From Microbacterium sp. VKM Ac-2870 (GTDB lineage Bacteria; Actinomycetota; Actinomycetes; Actinomycetales; Microbacteriaceae), in NCBI RefSeq assembly GCF_015350795.1, contig NZ_JADKSH010000001.1:461-64460 (forward strand): DNA of 64,000 nt, read 5' to 3'. The notes under the pieces were generated by a model. That model was not told the DNA's origin, did no database searches, and worked only from the letters and a program-made list of their open reading frames with translations. Position 1 is the stretch's first letter. Each line of letters begins with the position of its first letter. The translations under genes and the position numbers were made by a program. Positions 27,846-37,442 of the stretch are shown here, in pieces.

Positions 27846-29582
27846 ATGAGAACGTCCCGCGGCATGTTGCCCACCACCGAGGCACACCAGCCGGAGCGCG
27901 GCCCCGTGCTCGAGGTCACCGACCTCAATGTCGATTTCGGCGTCGACGGCTACTGGGTGCCTGCGGCGCGCCACGTCTCGTACACGATCGCATCCGGAGA
28001 GGTGCTCGCCATCGTCGGCGAGTCGGGCTCGGGCAAGAGCGTGTCGTCGATGTCGCTGCTCGGCTTGCTTCCCAAGAACTCCCGCGTCAGCGGCAGCGCG
28101 AAACTCGCCGGGCGCGAACTGATCGGCATGAAGCCGCGCGAGATGCAGGAGATCCGCGGCAACCAGATCTCGATGATCTTCCAGGAGCCGATGACCGCGC
28201 TCAACCCGGTGCTGACTGTCGGCTTCCAGATCGTCGAGACGCTGCGTCAGCACTTCGGCACCTCACCGGCAGAGGCCAAGGCGCGGGCGATCGAGCTGCT
28301 CACCTTGGTGGAACTGCCCGACCCGGTGAAGGCGTTCGATTCGTATCCCCACCAGCTCTCCGGTGGTCAGCGCCAGCGCGCGATGATCGCGCAGTCGCTG
28401 TCGTGCGACCCTCTGCTGCTGGTCGCCGACGAGCCGACGACGGCGCTCGACGTCACCGTACAGGCCGAGATCCTCGAGCTCATGCGCAAGCTCCAGGACC
28501 GCCTCGGATCGGCCATCTTGCTCATCACGCACGACATGGGCGTGGTCGCAGACATGGCGGACCGCATCGTCGTGATGCGTCAGGGTGACATCGTTGAGAC
28601 GGGCGTCGTCGCCGATGTGTTCGCCGACCCGCAGCATCCCTACACTCAGGCCCTGCTCGCCGCCGTTCCGCGGATCACGACCGAAGACCTGCAGGCGCCC
28701 GAAGCGGCCAATCCGACGTCGCCCGTCGTCGTCTCCTTCGAGGACGTGGCGATCGAGTACCCCAAGCGCGGGCGCGTTCCCGCCTTCCGGGCTGCCGACC
28801 ACATCGACCTGAAGATCTACCAGGGCGAGGTTCTCGGCCTGGTGGGGGAGTCCGGGTCGGGCAAGACCACGATCGGGCGCGCGACCATCGGTCTGCTTCC
28901 CATCCACTCCGGCCGGCTGCAGGTGGCGGGGATGGACATCTCCAAGGCATCGCGCGACGAACTGCACGCGTTGCACCACGAAGTCGGCATCGTCTTCCAG
29001 GACCCGTCGAGCTCGCTGAACCCGCGCATGACGATCGGCGACTCGATCGCCGAGCCGATCCTGCTCTCGGAGAAGATCAAGGGCGCGGCACTCGACAAGC
29101 GCGTTCGCGCGTTGCTCGACTCGGTGCGCCTGCCGCGGGAGTACGCGTCGCGCTATCCCCATGAGCTCTCGGGCGGCCAGAAGCAGCGTGTCGGCATCGC
29201 GCGTGCGCTCGCTCTCAACCCGAAGGTGCTCGTCGCCGATGAGCCCACCAGCGCCCTCGACGTCTCGGTCCAGGCGACGGTGCTCGAGCTGCTGAAAGAC
29301 CTGCAGCGCGAACGTGGTTTCGCGTGCCTGTTCATCAGCCACGACTTGGCCGTGATCGATGAACTCGCCGATCGGATCGCGGTCATGCGCCACGGTGCGC
29401 TGGTCGAGGTGGGAAGTCGTGACCAGATCATGCGCCGCCCGCAGCAGGCCTACACGAAGCGCCTGCTCGCCGCCGTGCCGGTGCCCGATCCGACGGTGCA
29501 GCGAGAGCGTCGCGACAAGCGCCTCGCCGACCTTGCAGCCGGTGTCGATGCCGACGAGGTGCCCGGCGGCACGACCGCGTAG
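27846..29582 (+). CDS. oppDF: fused peptide ABC transporter ATPase (OppD-OppF in one chain)
   Basis: The 578-residue protein carries two complete ABC ATPase domains. The first has GESGSGKS, LSGGQRQRAM and LLVADEPTTALDVT; the second has GESGSGKTT, LSGGQKQRVG and VLVADEPTSALDVS, each with its C-terminal oligopeptide-type extension (ADPQHPYTQALLAAVP and RPQQAYTKRLLAAVP). It energises peptide uptake by OppBC. ATG 27846 follows an AAGGAA ribosome site; the frame upstream of this is not conserved coding. It is separated from oppC by the antisense PH-domain gene, so it may be transcribed from its own promoter or by read-through. Confidence 0.94.
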   Translation: MRTSRGMLPTTEAHQPERGPVLEVTDLNVDFGVDGYWVPAARHVSYTIASGEVLAIVGESGSGKSVSSMSLLGLLPKNSRVSGSAKLAGRELIGMKPREMQEIRGNQISMIFQEPMTALNPVLTVGFQIVETLRQHFGTSPAEAKARAIELLTLVELPDPVKAFDSYPHQLSGGQRQRAMIAQSLSCDPLLLVADEPTTALDVTVQAEILELMRKLQDRLGSAILLITHDMGVVADMADRIVVMRQGDIVETGVVADVFADPQHPYTQALLAAVPRITTEDLQAPEAANPTSPVVVSFEDVAIEYPKRGRVPAFRAADHIDLKIYQGEVLGLVGESGSGKTTIGRATIGLLPIHSGRLQVAGMDISKASRDELHALHHEVGIVFQDPSSSLNPRMTIGDSIAEPILLSEKIKGAALDKRVRALLDSVRLPREYASRYPHELSGGQKQRVGIARALALNPKVLVADEPTSALDVSVQATVLELLKDLQRERGFACLFISHDLAVIDELADRIAVMRHGALVEVGSRDQIMRRPQQAYTKRLLAAVPVPDPTVQRERRDKRLADLAAGVDADEVPGGTTA

Positions 29583-29636
29583 GCGGGATTGTAGGGCCTG
29601 GAGGCGGGGGCGGAGAACGCCACGGCATCCGGCTTG

Positions 29637-29670
29637 TAGAATGGGAGGCGCTCTGCTCGGAGCGTCTCCC
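29637..29670 (+). promoter_or_regulatory. typA promoter (-10 TAGAAT) running into a hairpin
   Basis: A near-consensus -10 TAGAAT (29637-29642) is followed at once by an inverted repeat: GGGAGGCGCTC (29643-29653) and GAGCGTCTCCC (29660-29670), eleven pairs with one wobble, then TTTCTCGTT. Seen from oppDF, whose stop is 60 bases upstream, it is a textbook intrinsic terminator. Seen from typA, transcription would begin inside the left arm. The same bases thus seem to end one transcript and start the next. Confidence 0.7.
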
Positions 29671-29689
29671 TTTCTCGTTAGGTCATTTC

Positions 29690-31603
<1,914 letters not shown>

Positions 31604-31615
31604 CCCCTCTTCTGT

Positions 31616-31699
31616 CTCGCGAGCCGCCACGTTTCGCTCGAGCCGCCACGTGGCGGCTCGTCGAATCGTGGCGGTTCGTGCTTTTCGGAGCGGCTCGCG
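31616..31699. repeat. nested palindrome cluster after typA (two-way terminator candidate)
   Basis: At its centre is a perfect 22-bp palindrome at 31639-31660 with half-site CGAGCCGCCAC. A second direct copy of the half-site lies at 31619-31631, and an inverted near-copy, CGTGGCGGTTCG, at 31667-31678. The outermost CGCGAGCCG (31618-31626) also pairs with CGGCTCGCG (31691-31699). It fills the gap between convergent typA and the XRE gene. T-rich CTTTTCGG (31681-31688) follows. Confidence 0.75.
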
Positions 31700-31721
31700 G
31701 GAGGCTTGCGGGCGCGGGGGA

Positions 31722-32270
31722 TCAGCGCACCTCGGAGATGAGGACGGCGGAGGTGTGGGGCTCGAGGGCTTCGAAGACGTGCGGCGCGTCGCCGCGATAG
31801 CGGAGGTAGTCGCCGGGGCCGAGTTCCACCGGCGCGTCCGTAGGCCCGACGAGGGCGGCTCCCGCGACGAGCACCACGTGCTCGACCGTTCCGGCGGCAT
31901 GGGGCAGCGACGACCGCGGCGCCCCGGGTTCGGCGCGGAGCAGATAGAGATCGCTCCGCGATTGCGGCGCTCCGGCGGCGAGCAGCAGCGCTTCATACGG
32001 TGCGCCGCTGGCGCGGATGCCGCCGCCGTCGCGGGCGCGAATGAGCGTCGGTGGGTCGTCGAGTTCCTCGACGAAGACGGCGAACGGCACGCCGAGTGCC
32101 GTCGCGATGGCCCACAGTGTTTCGACGCTCGGGTTCGCGGTGCCCGATTCGAGCTGTGAGACGGTGGCTTTGCCGACGCCGGCCCGTCGCGCCAGCTCAG
32201 ACACGCTCAGTCCGGCGCGTGCGCGTTCGCGACGCAGGGCGTGGGAGATCCGGGGGCCGAGGGGGTCCAT
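31722..32270 (-). CDS. XRE-type regulator with C-terminal cupin domain
   Basis: From ATG 32270 this is 182 residues. An N-terminal helix-turn-helix (about 9-62: ISHALRRERARAGLSVSELARRAGVGKATVSQLESGTANPSVETLWAIATALGV) is joined to a cupin-2 sensor domain (about 100-182, with LVAGAALVGPTDAPVELGPGDYLRYRGDAPHVFEAL). Such HTH-cupin proteins often regulate divergent transport or amino-acid genes. It diverges from azlCD, with two similar dyads in the 66-base gap, so local control is likely. Much longer upstream frame exists but only as shadow of azlC. A -10 AATACT (complement of 32278-32283) lies seven bases before the ATG. Confidence 0.85.
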   Translation of the reverse strand: MDPLGPRISHALRRERARAGLSVSELARRAGVGKATVSQLESGTANPSVETLWAIATALGVPFAVFVEELDDPPTLIRARDGGGIRASGAPYEALLLAAGAPQSRSDLYLLRAEPGAPRSSLPHAAGTVEHVVLVAGAALVGPTDAPVELGPGDYLRYRGDAPHVFEALEPHTSAVLISEVR

Positions 32271-32272
32271 GT

Positions 32273-32310
32273 CGTTCAGTATTGCAAACGATTGTTCGGT
32301 TTGACGAACG
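32273..32310. promoter_or_regulatory. tandem operator candidate between XRE-cupin gene and azlC
   Basis: Two 18-bp sites, CGTTCAGTATTGCAAACG (32273-32290) and TGTTCGGTTTGACGAACG (32293-32310), match at 12 of 18 positions and each is an imperfect dyad with outer arms CGTT/AACG. Their starts are exactly 20 bp apart, two helical turns. The left site covers the regulator -10. The right site covers the azlC -35 TTGACG (32301-32306), which with GATGAT (32324-32329) at 17 bp makes the azlC promoter. Confidence 0.6.
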
Positions 32311-32336
32311 CTTGCCGCGTCGTGATGATGGTGATC

Positions 32337-33050
32337 ATGGATGCCGGTACCGAGCACAGGGCGGCTGAGCGGCGTGCCTGGCGTGACGGCGTCGGTGTTG
32401 CACTCGCGACGAGCGCCTACGGAGTCTCGTTCGGTGCGCTGGCCGTGGCATCCGGGCTCGACGTTTGGCAGACCTGCGTACTGAGCCTGCTGATGTTCAC
32501 GGGAGGGTCGCAGTTCGCGTTCGTGGGTGTGATCGGGGCGGGCGGGCTCGCAGCGGCTCCCGCGGCCATCGCGTCGGCCGCGCTGCTCGGTACCCGCAAC
32601 GTCGCGTACGGGCTCCGCATGGCGCCCGTGGTCGGAACAGGTTGGCGTCGCGTCTTCGCACCCCACGTGACGATCGACGAATCGACCGCGGTGGCGCTCG
32701 CCCACGACGAGCCGAAAGCCCGACGGATCGGGTTCTGGGTCACCGGCATCGGGATCTATCTGGGCTGGAATCTCTCCACCCTCGCCGGAGCCCTCCTCGG
32801 AGACGTCCTCGGCGACCCGCGGACGTACGGATTGGATGCCGCGGCCGCGGCCGCCTTTCTCGCGCTTCTGTGGCCGCGCCTGCGGCGTCGCCAGGCGATC
32901 GCGGTCGGCGTCGCTGCGGCGGTGGTTGCCACCGTGCTCACGCCTGCGTTGATGCCGGGCATTCCGGTGCTCGCCGCCGCTGTCGTCGCGCTCGTTGTGG
33001 GATGGACGAACCTGCTCGGCCCGAAGCGGGCCGCGAGGAGGAACGCGTGA
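32337..33050 (+). CDS. azlC: AzlC-type branched-chain amino-acid exporter, large subunit
   Basis: From ATG 32337 this is 237 residues with about seven hydrophobic segments. The AzlC signature is clear: WRDGVGVALATSAYGVSFGALAVASGL, SLLMFTGGSQFAFVGVI, and ASAALLGTRNVAYGLRMAPVV. With AzlD it exports branched-chain amino acids or analogues, as for BrnFE. ATGs at 32325 and 32328 are alternatives; I chose 32337 because the promoter (TTGACG-17-GATGAT) places the transcript start at or next to this codon. The stop overlaps azlD by four bases (GTGA). Confidence 0.9.
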   Translation: MDAGTEHRAAERRAWRDGVGVALATSAYGVSFGALAVASGLDVWQTCVLSLLMFTGGSQFAFVGVIGAGGLAAAPAAIASAALLGTRNVAYGLRMAPVVGTGWRRVFAPHVTIDESTAVALAHDEPKARRIGFWVTGIGIYLGWNLSTLAGALLGDVLGDPRTYGLDAAAAAAFLALLWPRLRRRQAIAVGVAAAVVATVLTPALMPGIPVLAAAVVALVVGWTNLLGPKRAARRNA

Positions 33051-33361
33051 CACTCTGGACAGCGGTGCTGGCCTCGTCGCTGCTCTGCTTGGCGCTGAAG
33101 GCTCTGGGGTACCTGATCCCGCCGCGCTGGATCGAGGCGCCGCGCGCGCAGAGGTCGGTCGATCTCCTCACGGTTGCCCTCCTCGCCGCTCTCGTCGCGG
33201 TGCAGACCCTCGGTGTGGGACAGCAGATCGTGGCCGATGCGCGCGTGCCCGCCGTGATCGTCGCGGCCGGACTGCTGGTGCTGCGCGCACCTTTCCTCGT
33301 CGTGGTGATCGCGGCGGCGGTCGTCGCCGCTCTTCTGCGGGCGTGGGGGCTGGCGACGTAG
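33047..33361 (+). CDS. azlD: AzlD-type branched-chain amino-acid exporter, small subunit
   Basis: This 104-residue protein has four hydrophobic segments and the AzlD pattern (ASSLLCLALKALGYLIPPRWIEAPRAQRSVDLLTVALLAALVAVQTL). It is the obligate partner of AzlC. GTG 33047 overlaps the azlC stop, with GAGGAG as ribosome site inside azlC. Its TAG stop codon forms the first three bases of the -10 element of the next gene. Confidence 0.9.
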   Translation: MTLWTAVLASSLLCLALKALGYLIPPRWIEAPRAQRSVDLLTVALLAALVAVQTLGVGQQIVADARVPAVIVAAGLLVLRAPFLVVVIAAAVVAALLRAWGLAT

Positions 33362-33370
33362 ACTCGCGGG

Positions 33371-33793
33371 GTGAGAATCGCGCGCATCGGCACGTGGGTC
33401 GTGTCCGTCGTCATCGGCCTCGTCTACGGCGCCGCGGGCACGATCGGGCAGGCGGCGATGTGGGGGCCGATTCCCGTCGGCCTTCTGGTCGCGGTCATCG
33501 GGACGGCGGCGCTTCTCATCGCCGTCCGCCTGCTCACTGAGGATCGCTGGGCGGGCCTCGCCGCAGGCCTCGGGGTCATGCTCACGATGCTGGTGCTGTC
33601 GGGACGCGGACCCGGGGGATCGGTCGTCGTGCCGGCTCCGGCCGACGGCGCGCTGTCGACCGGAGTGGTGTGGACGTTTGCGGTTCCGGTGCTCGTGGCG
33701 ATCGTGGTGGCGTGGCCGCGGCTCTCGGCGACGGTACGGAACCCTGAGGCAGGCACGGCGCCGCTTCGCGACGGGAACACAACCACGAACTAG
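33371..33793 (+). CDS. small four-helix membrane protein (DUF6113-like)
   Basis: The 140-residue protein has four hydrophobic segments (about 6-29, 33-53, 61-78 and 98-119) and a polar C-terminal tail. The overall pattern resembles small actinobacterial membrane proteins annotated DUF6113; this match is from memory and moderate. Function is unknown. GTG 33371 lies six bases after TAGACT (33359-33364), so it is leaderless. It is nine bases downstream of azlD and nine bases ahead of fdxA, which has an identical -10. Confidence 0.7.
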   Translation: MRIARIGTWVVSVVIGLVYGAAGTIGQAAMWGPIPVGLLVAVIGTAALLIAVRLLTEDRWAGLAAGLGVMLTMLVLSGRGPGGSVVVPAPADGALSTGVVWTFAVPVLVAIVVAWPRLSATVRNPEAGTAPLRDGNTTTN

Positions 33794-33802
33794 ACTCAGG
33801 GG

Positions 33803-34123
33803 GTGACATATGTGATCGCCCTGCCTTGCGTGGATGTGAAAGACCGTGCGTGCATCGACGAGTGTCCCGTCGACTGCATCTACGAGGGGGAGCGCTCGCT
33901 CTACATCCACCCCGACGAGTGTGTGGACTGCGGAGCGTGCGAACCCGTGTGCCCGGTGGAAGCGATCTACTACGAGGATGACCTGCCGGCCGAGTGGCAG
34001 GACTACTACACGGCGAACGTCGAGTTCTTCGAAGACATCGGTTCGCCGGGCGGCGCCGCCAAGGTCGGCGTCATCGCGAAAGATCACCCCGTGATCTCGG
34101 CGTTGCCCCCACAGGCACACTGA
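33803..34123 (+). CDS. fdxA: 7Fe ferredoxin FdxA
   Basis: The 106-residue ferredoxin has the classic cysteine pattern for one [3Fe-4S] and one [4Fe-4S] cluster: Cys9, Cys17 and Cys50 for the first, Cys21, Cys40, Cys43 and Cys46 for the second, within ACIDECPVDCIYEG and DECVDCGACEPVCPVEAIYYEDD. It carries electrons in the cytoplasm; partners are unknown. GTG 33803 lies six bases after TAGACT (33791-33796), a leaderless start. It shares one base with dapC (TGATG), an arrangement common in actinobacteria. Confidence 0.95.
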   Translation: MTYVIALPCVDVKDRACIDECPVDCIYEGERSLYIHPDECVDCGACEPVCPVEAIYYEDDLPAEWQDYYTANVEFFEDIGSPGGAAKVGVIAKDHPVISALPPQAH

Positions 34124-35235
34124 TGGCCGTTCGGGATCTCGACGACTACCCCTGGGATGCCGTCGCGCCCTACGCCGCGCGGGCCAAGGCGCACGTCGAC
34201 GGGATCGTCGATCTCTCGATCGGCTCTCCCGTCGACCCCACGCCAGGCGTCGTCGCCGCGGCGTTGCGAGACGCGACGGACGCCCACGCCTACCCGTTGA
34301 CCATCGGATCGCCCAAGCTGCGTGAAGCGATCGCCGGCTGGTACGCCCGCCGCCGCGGAGTGCCGGGGCTCACGTCCGCCGATGTGCTGCCTACGATCGG
34401 CTCGAAGGAGCTCGTCGCGCTGCTGCCCCTTCTGCTCGACCTCGGTGTCGGCGACGTCGTCGTGCACCCGCGCGCGGCGTACCCGACCTACGAAGTGGGA
34501 GCGAAACTGGTCGGCGCCACGCCGCTCGCGTCGGACGATCCGGCCGAGTGGCCCGCGCAGACGCGACTGATCTGGCTCAACACACCCGGCAATCCCGACG
34601 GACGGGTGCTCGACACCGAACAACTGCGCGCCGCGGTCGAGCGCGGTCGCGAGCTGGGTGCGGTCGTCGTCAGCGACGAGTGCTACGCCGAGCTGGGCTG
34701 GGACGGTCGCTGGGCCACCGAAGCGGTGCCGAGCGTGCTCGATCCTCGCGTGGTCGGCGACGACCGCGCGAGCGTGCTGTCGGTGTACTCCCTCAGCAAG
34801 CAGTCGAACCTCGCCGGCTATCGTGCGGCATTCCTCGCCGGTGACCCCGCGCTCGTCGCCCGGCTCCTCACCGCCCGCAAGCACCTCGGACTCATGCTCC
34901 CCGCTCCCGTTCAAGCAGCGATGGCGGTCGCGTTGAACGATGACGAGCACGTCGCCGCACAGAAGGAGCGCTACCGCTCACGTCGTGATGTGCTGCGCCC
35001 CGCGCTCGAAACCGCCGGGTTCCACATCGATCACTCCGAGGGTGGACTCTACCTGTGGGCCACCGAGGGAGTGGATGCCTGGGAGAGCATGGATCGTCTC
35101 GCCGACCTCGGCATCCTGGCTGGGCCTGGACACTTCTACGGATCTCACTTTCCGCAGCACGTGCGGTTCTCCCTGACTGCCAGCGACGAGCGCATCGCCG
35201 CCGCCGCGCGCCGTCTGCGCGCGCGAAACTCGTAG
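34123..35235 (+). CDS. dapC: succinyldiaminopimelate transaminase
   Basis: The 370-residue class I/II aminotransferase is of the actinobacterial DapC type. It makes N-succinyl-LL-2,6-diaminopimelate from the keto precursor in lysine and peptidoglycan synthesis. The PLP lysine is in VYSLSKQSNLAGYRAAFLAGD. Other landmarks are the YPLTIGSPKLREAIAGWYARR substrate region, LNTPGNPDGRVL, and VVSDECYAELGW with the cofactor Asp. Assignment to DapC rests on the fused-like coupling to fdxA and on nearby dapD and dapE. ATG 34123 overlaps the fdxA stop by one base. Confidence 0.9.
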   Translation: MAVRDLDDYPWDAVAPYAARAKAHVDGIVDLSIGSPVDPTPGVVAAALRDATDAHAYPLTIGSPKLREAIAGWYARRRGVPGLTSADVLPTIGSKELVALLPLLLDLGVGDVVVHPRAAYPTYEVGAKLVGATPLASDDPAEWPAQTRLIWLNTPGNPDGRVLDTEQLRAAVERGRELGAVVVSDECYAELGWDGRWATEAVPSVLDPRVVGDDRASVLSVYSLSKQSNLAGYRAAFLAGDPALVARLLTARKHLGLMLPAPVQAAMAVALNDDEHVAAQKERYRSRRDVLRPALETAGFHIDHSEGGLYLWATEGVDAWESMDRLADLGILAGPGHFYGSHFPQHVRFSLTASDERIAAAARRLRARNS

Positions 35236-35295
35236 CTTTCCTCCTACGGATTCCCGGTTCCTTTGCAGGGGATCGGAGTAGGCCCGCCCGCCCAG

Positions 35296-35330
35296 TAGGC
35301 TGTATGGCATCCCCAACGACCGCAAGGAGG
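35296..35330 (+). promoter_or_regulatory. gltA promoter and ribosome site
   Basis: The -10 TAGGCT (35296-35301) is followed by a leader of about 27 bases holding a perfect AAGGAGG (35324-35330), four bases before the GTG of gltA. It is one of the few genes here with both a real leader and a strong ribosome site. Confidence 0.65.
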
Positions 35331-35334
35331 CTTC

Positions 35335-36630
35335 GTGAGCGACGCGGGAACAACCCAGAAAGCCACGGTCATCGTCGGTGACCGCACCGCAGAACTGCCG
35401 ATCCTCACCGGCACCGAGGGCGTACCGAGCGTCGACTTCTCGACCTTCACCAAGCAGACCGGTCACACCAGCCTCGACTACGGGTTCGTGAACACGGCGG
35501 CGACCAAGTCGGCGATCACCTTCATCGACGGCGACCAGGGCATCCTGCGCTACCGCGGCTATCCGATCGAGCAACTCGCGAAGAACAGCACCTACCTCGA
35601 GGTCGCGTGGCTGCTCCTCTACGGAGAGTTGCCGACGGCCGATGAGCTGGCGGGATGGGATGACAAGATCCGTCACCACACGCTGCTGCACGAAGACCTC
35701 AAGCGCTTCTTCTCCTCGCTGCCGCACACCGCCCACCCGATGTCGGTGCTGTCCGCGGCGACGGCCGCTCTGTCGACGTACTACGAAGGCCAGACCGAGC
35801 CCGACAACCCGGAACACGTCGAGCTCAACACGATCCGTCTGCTGGCCAAGCTTCCGGTCATCGCGGCCTACGCCCACAAGAAGAGCATCGGACAGGCGTT
35901 CCTCTACCCCGACAACTCGCTGAGCTTCGTCGACAACTTCCTGAGGCTGAACTTCGGCAACCTCGCCGAGTCGTACGAGGTCAATCCGATCACCTCGCGC
36001 GCGCTCGAGCGTCTGCTCATCCTGCACGAAGACCACGAGCAGAACGCGTCGACATCGACCGTCCGCCTGGTCGGTTCGACGGGCGCGAACCAGTTCTCCT
36101 CCATCTCCGCCGGTATCAACGCCCTCTACGGGCCCCTGCACGGTGGTGCCAATGAAGCTGTGCTCGACATGCTGGCGCGCATCCAGACCTCGGGGGAGAG
36201 TGTGCAGCGCTTCGTCGAGCGGGTGAAGAACAAGGAAGACGGGGTGAAGCTCATGGGCTTCGGACACCGCGTCTACAAGAACTACGATCCGCGAGCGAAG
36301 CTGGTCAAGGAATCAGCCGACGAGATCCTCGCCGAGCTGGGAGTCCATGACCCGCTGCTCGATCTCGCCCAGGAGCTGGAGCAGGTCGCCCTCGAAGACG
36401 ACTACTTCAAGGAGCGTCGCCTCTACCCGAATGTCGACTTCTACACCGGCGTGATCTACAAGGCGATGGGCTTTCCCACGCGCATGTTCACACCGCTGTT
36501 CGCGATCGGCCGCCTGCCGGGATGGCTCGCGCACTGGCGCGAGATGCAGTACGACCCGCAGACCAAGATCGGTCGACCGCAACAGCTTTACGTGGGGGCG
36601 GGCGAGCGCACCTACCCCGGCCTCGGCTGA
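35335..36630 (+). CDS. gltA: citrate synthase
   Basis: The 431-residue type II (hexameric) citrate synthase condenses acetyl-CoA and oxaloacetate in the TCA cycle. Catalytic landmarks are GPLHGGANEAVLDML, GFGHRVYKNYDPRAKLVK and LYPNVDFYTGVIY, with two active-site His and an Asp; RLVGSTGANQFSSISAGINALYGP precedes them. The first ~50 residues (TVIVGDRTAELPILTGTEGVPSVDFSTFTK) are the N-terminal domain typical of proteobacterial and actinobacterial long forms. Codon use is strongly biased. Its transcription unit is separate from dapC. Confidence 0.96.
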   Translation: MSDAGTTQKATVIVGDRTAELPILTGTEGVPSVDFSTFTKQTGHTSLDYGFVNTAATKSAITFIDGDQGILRYRGYPIEQLAKNSTYLEVAWLLLYGELPTADELAGWDDKIRHHTLLHEDLKRFFSSLPHTAHPMSVLSAATAALSTYYEGQTEPDNPEHVELNTIRLLAKLPVIAAYAHKKSIGQAFLYPDNSLSFVDNFLRLNFGNLAESYEVNPITSRALERLLILHEDHEQNASTSTVRLVGSTGANQFSSISAGINALYGPLHGGANEAVLDMLARIQTSGESVQRFVERVKNKEDGVKLMGFGHRVYKNYDPRAKLVKESADEILAELGVHDPLLDLAQELEQVALEDDYFKERRLYPNVDFYTGVIYKAMGFPTRMFTPLFAIGRLPGWLAHWREMQYDPQTKIGRPQQLYVGAGERTYPGLG

Positions 36631-36680
36631 CGCAGCACGCAGCAGCGAGGCGTCACGCGTCGATCCAGTAGGGTCGAGCC

Positions 36681-37442
36681 ATGTCGCGTCTGCTCGTTCG
36701 CCGTCCGTCTCCCCTGCTCGCCGACGGAGAGGTCACCCACATCGGGCGCACGTCCGTCGATGCCGATCTGGCCGTGCGCCAGTGGGAGGCGTACGTCGAC
36801 GTCTTCCGCTCGCGCGGGTGGGAGATCATCGAGATCGATCCCGCCGACGCGCAGCCCGATGGTGTCTTCGTCGAAGATGCCGTGGTCGTTTTCGGCGATC
36901 TGGCCGTCCTGTGCCGCGCGGGCGCGCTGTCGCGCCGGGGTGAAGCGTCGTCGGTGCGGGATGCCGTGGAGAGGACCGGCCTGGAGATCGAGGAGATCGC
37001 GGCTCCCGGCACGCTCGACGGCGGTGATGTGCTCAAGGTCGGTTCGACCGTCTACGTCGGGGCATCCTCGCGGACCAACGCCGACGGCATCGCACAGCTG
37101 ACCGCGATGCTCTCGCCGCGGGGCTGGAACGTGGTCGCCGTGCCCGTCGAGCGAGTGTTGCATCTCAAGAGCGGCGTCACGGCGCTGCCCGACGGCACCG
37201 TCGTCGGGTTCGAGCCTCTCGTCGACGACCCGTCTCTCTTCCCGGTCTTCGAGGCGGTGCCCGAGGAACACGGCACGGCGGTGGTCGTCCTCGGCCCGCG
37301 GGAGGTCCTCCTGTCATCGGACGCGCCCGAGACTGCTGAACGCTACGTCGAACGCGGGCTGAGCGTCGTCACCACCCCCATCAGCGAGTTCGAGAAGCTC
37401 GAAGGCTGCGTCACATGCCTGTCGGTGCGCATCCGGGAGTGA
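36681..37442 (+). CDS. ddaH: dimethylargininase (N(G),N(G)-dimethylarginine dimethylaminohydrolase)
   Basis: This 253-residue guanidine-modifying enzyme has DGVFVEDAVVVF with Glu65 and Asp66, GTLDGGDVLKVG, the catalytic His161 in VLHLKSGVTALP and the nucleophile Cys246 in EGCVTCLSVRIRE. It is predicted to hydrolyse methylated arginines to citrulline and methylamines, a way to recycle protein-derived arginine or use it as a nitrogen source. ATG 36681 lies six bases after TAGGGT (36669-36674), a leaderless start. Its stop overlaps the GTG of the next, unrecognised gene. Confidence 0.88.
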   Translation: MSRLLVRRPSPLLADGEVTHIGRTSVDADLAVRQWEAYVDVFRSRGWEIIEIDPADAQPDGVFVEDAVVVFGDLAVLCRAGALSRRGEASSVRDAVERTGLEIEEIAAPGTLDGGDVLKVGSTVYVGASSRTNADGIAQLTAMLSPRGWNVVAVPVERVLHLKSGVTALPDGTVVGFEPLVDDPSLFPVFEAVPEEHGTAVVVLGPREVLLSSDAPETAERYVERGLSVVTTPISEFEKLEGCVTCLSVRIRE

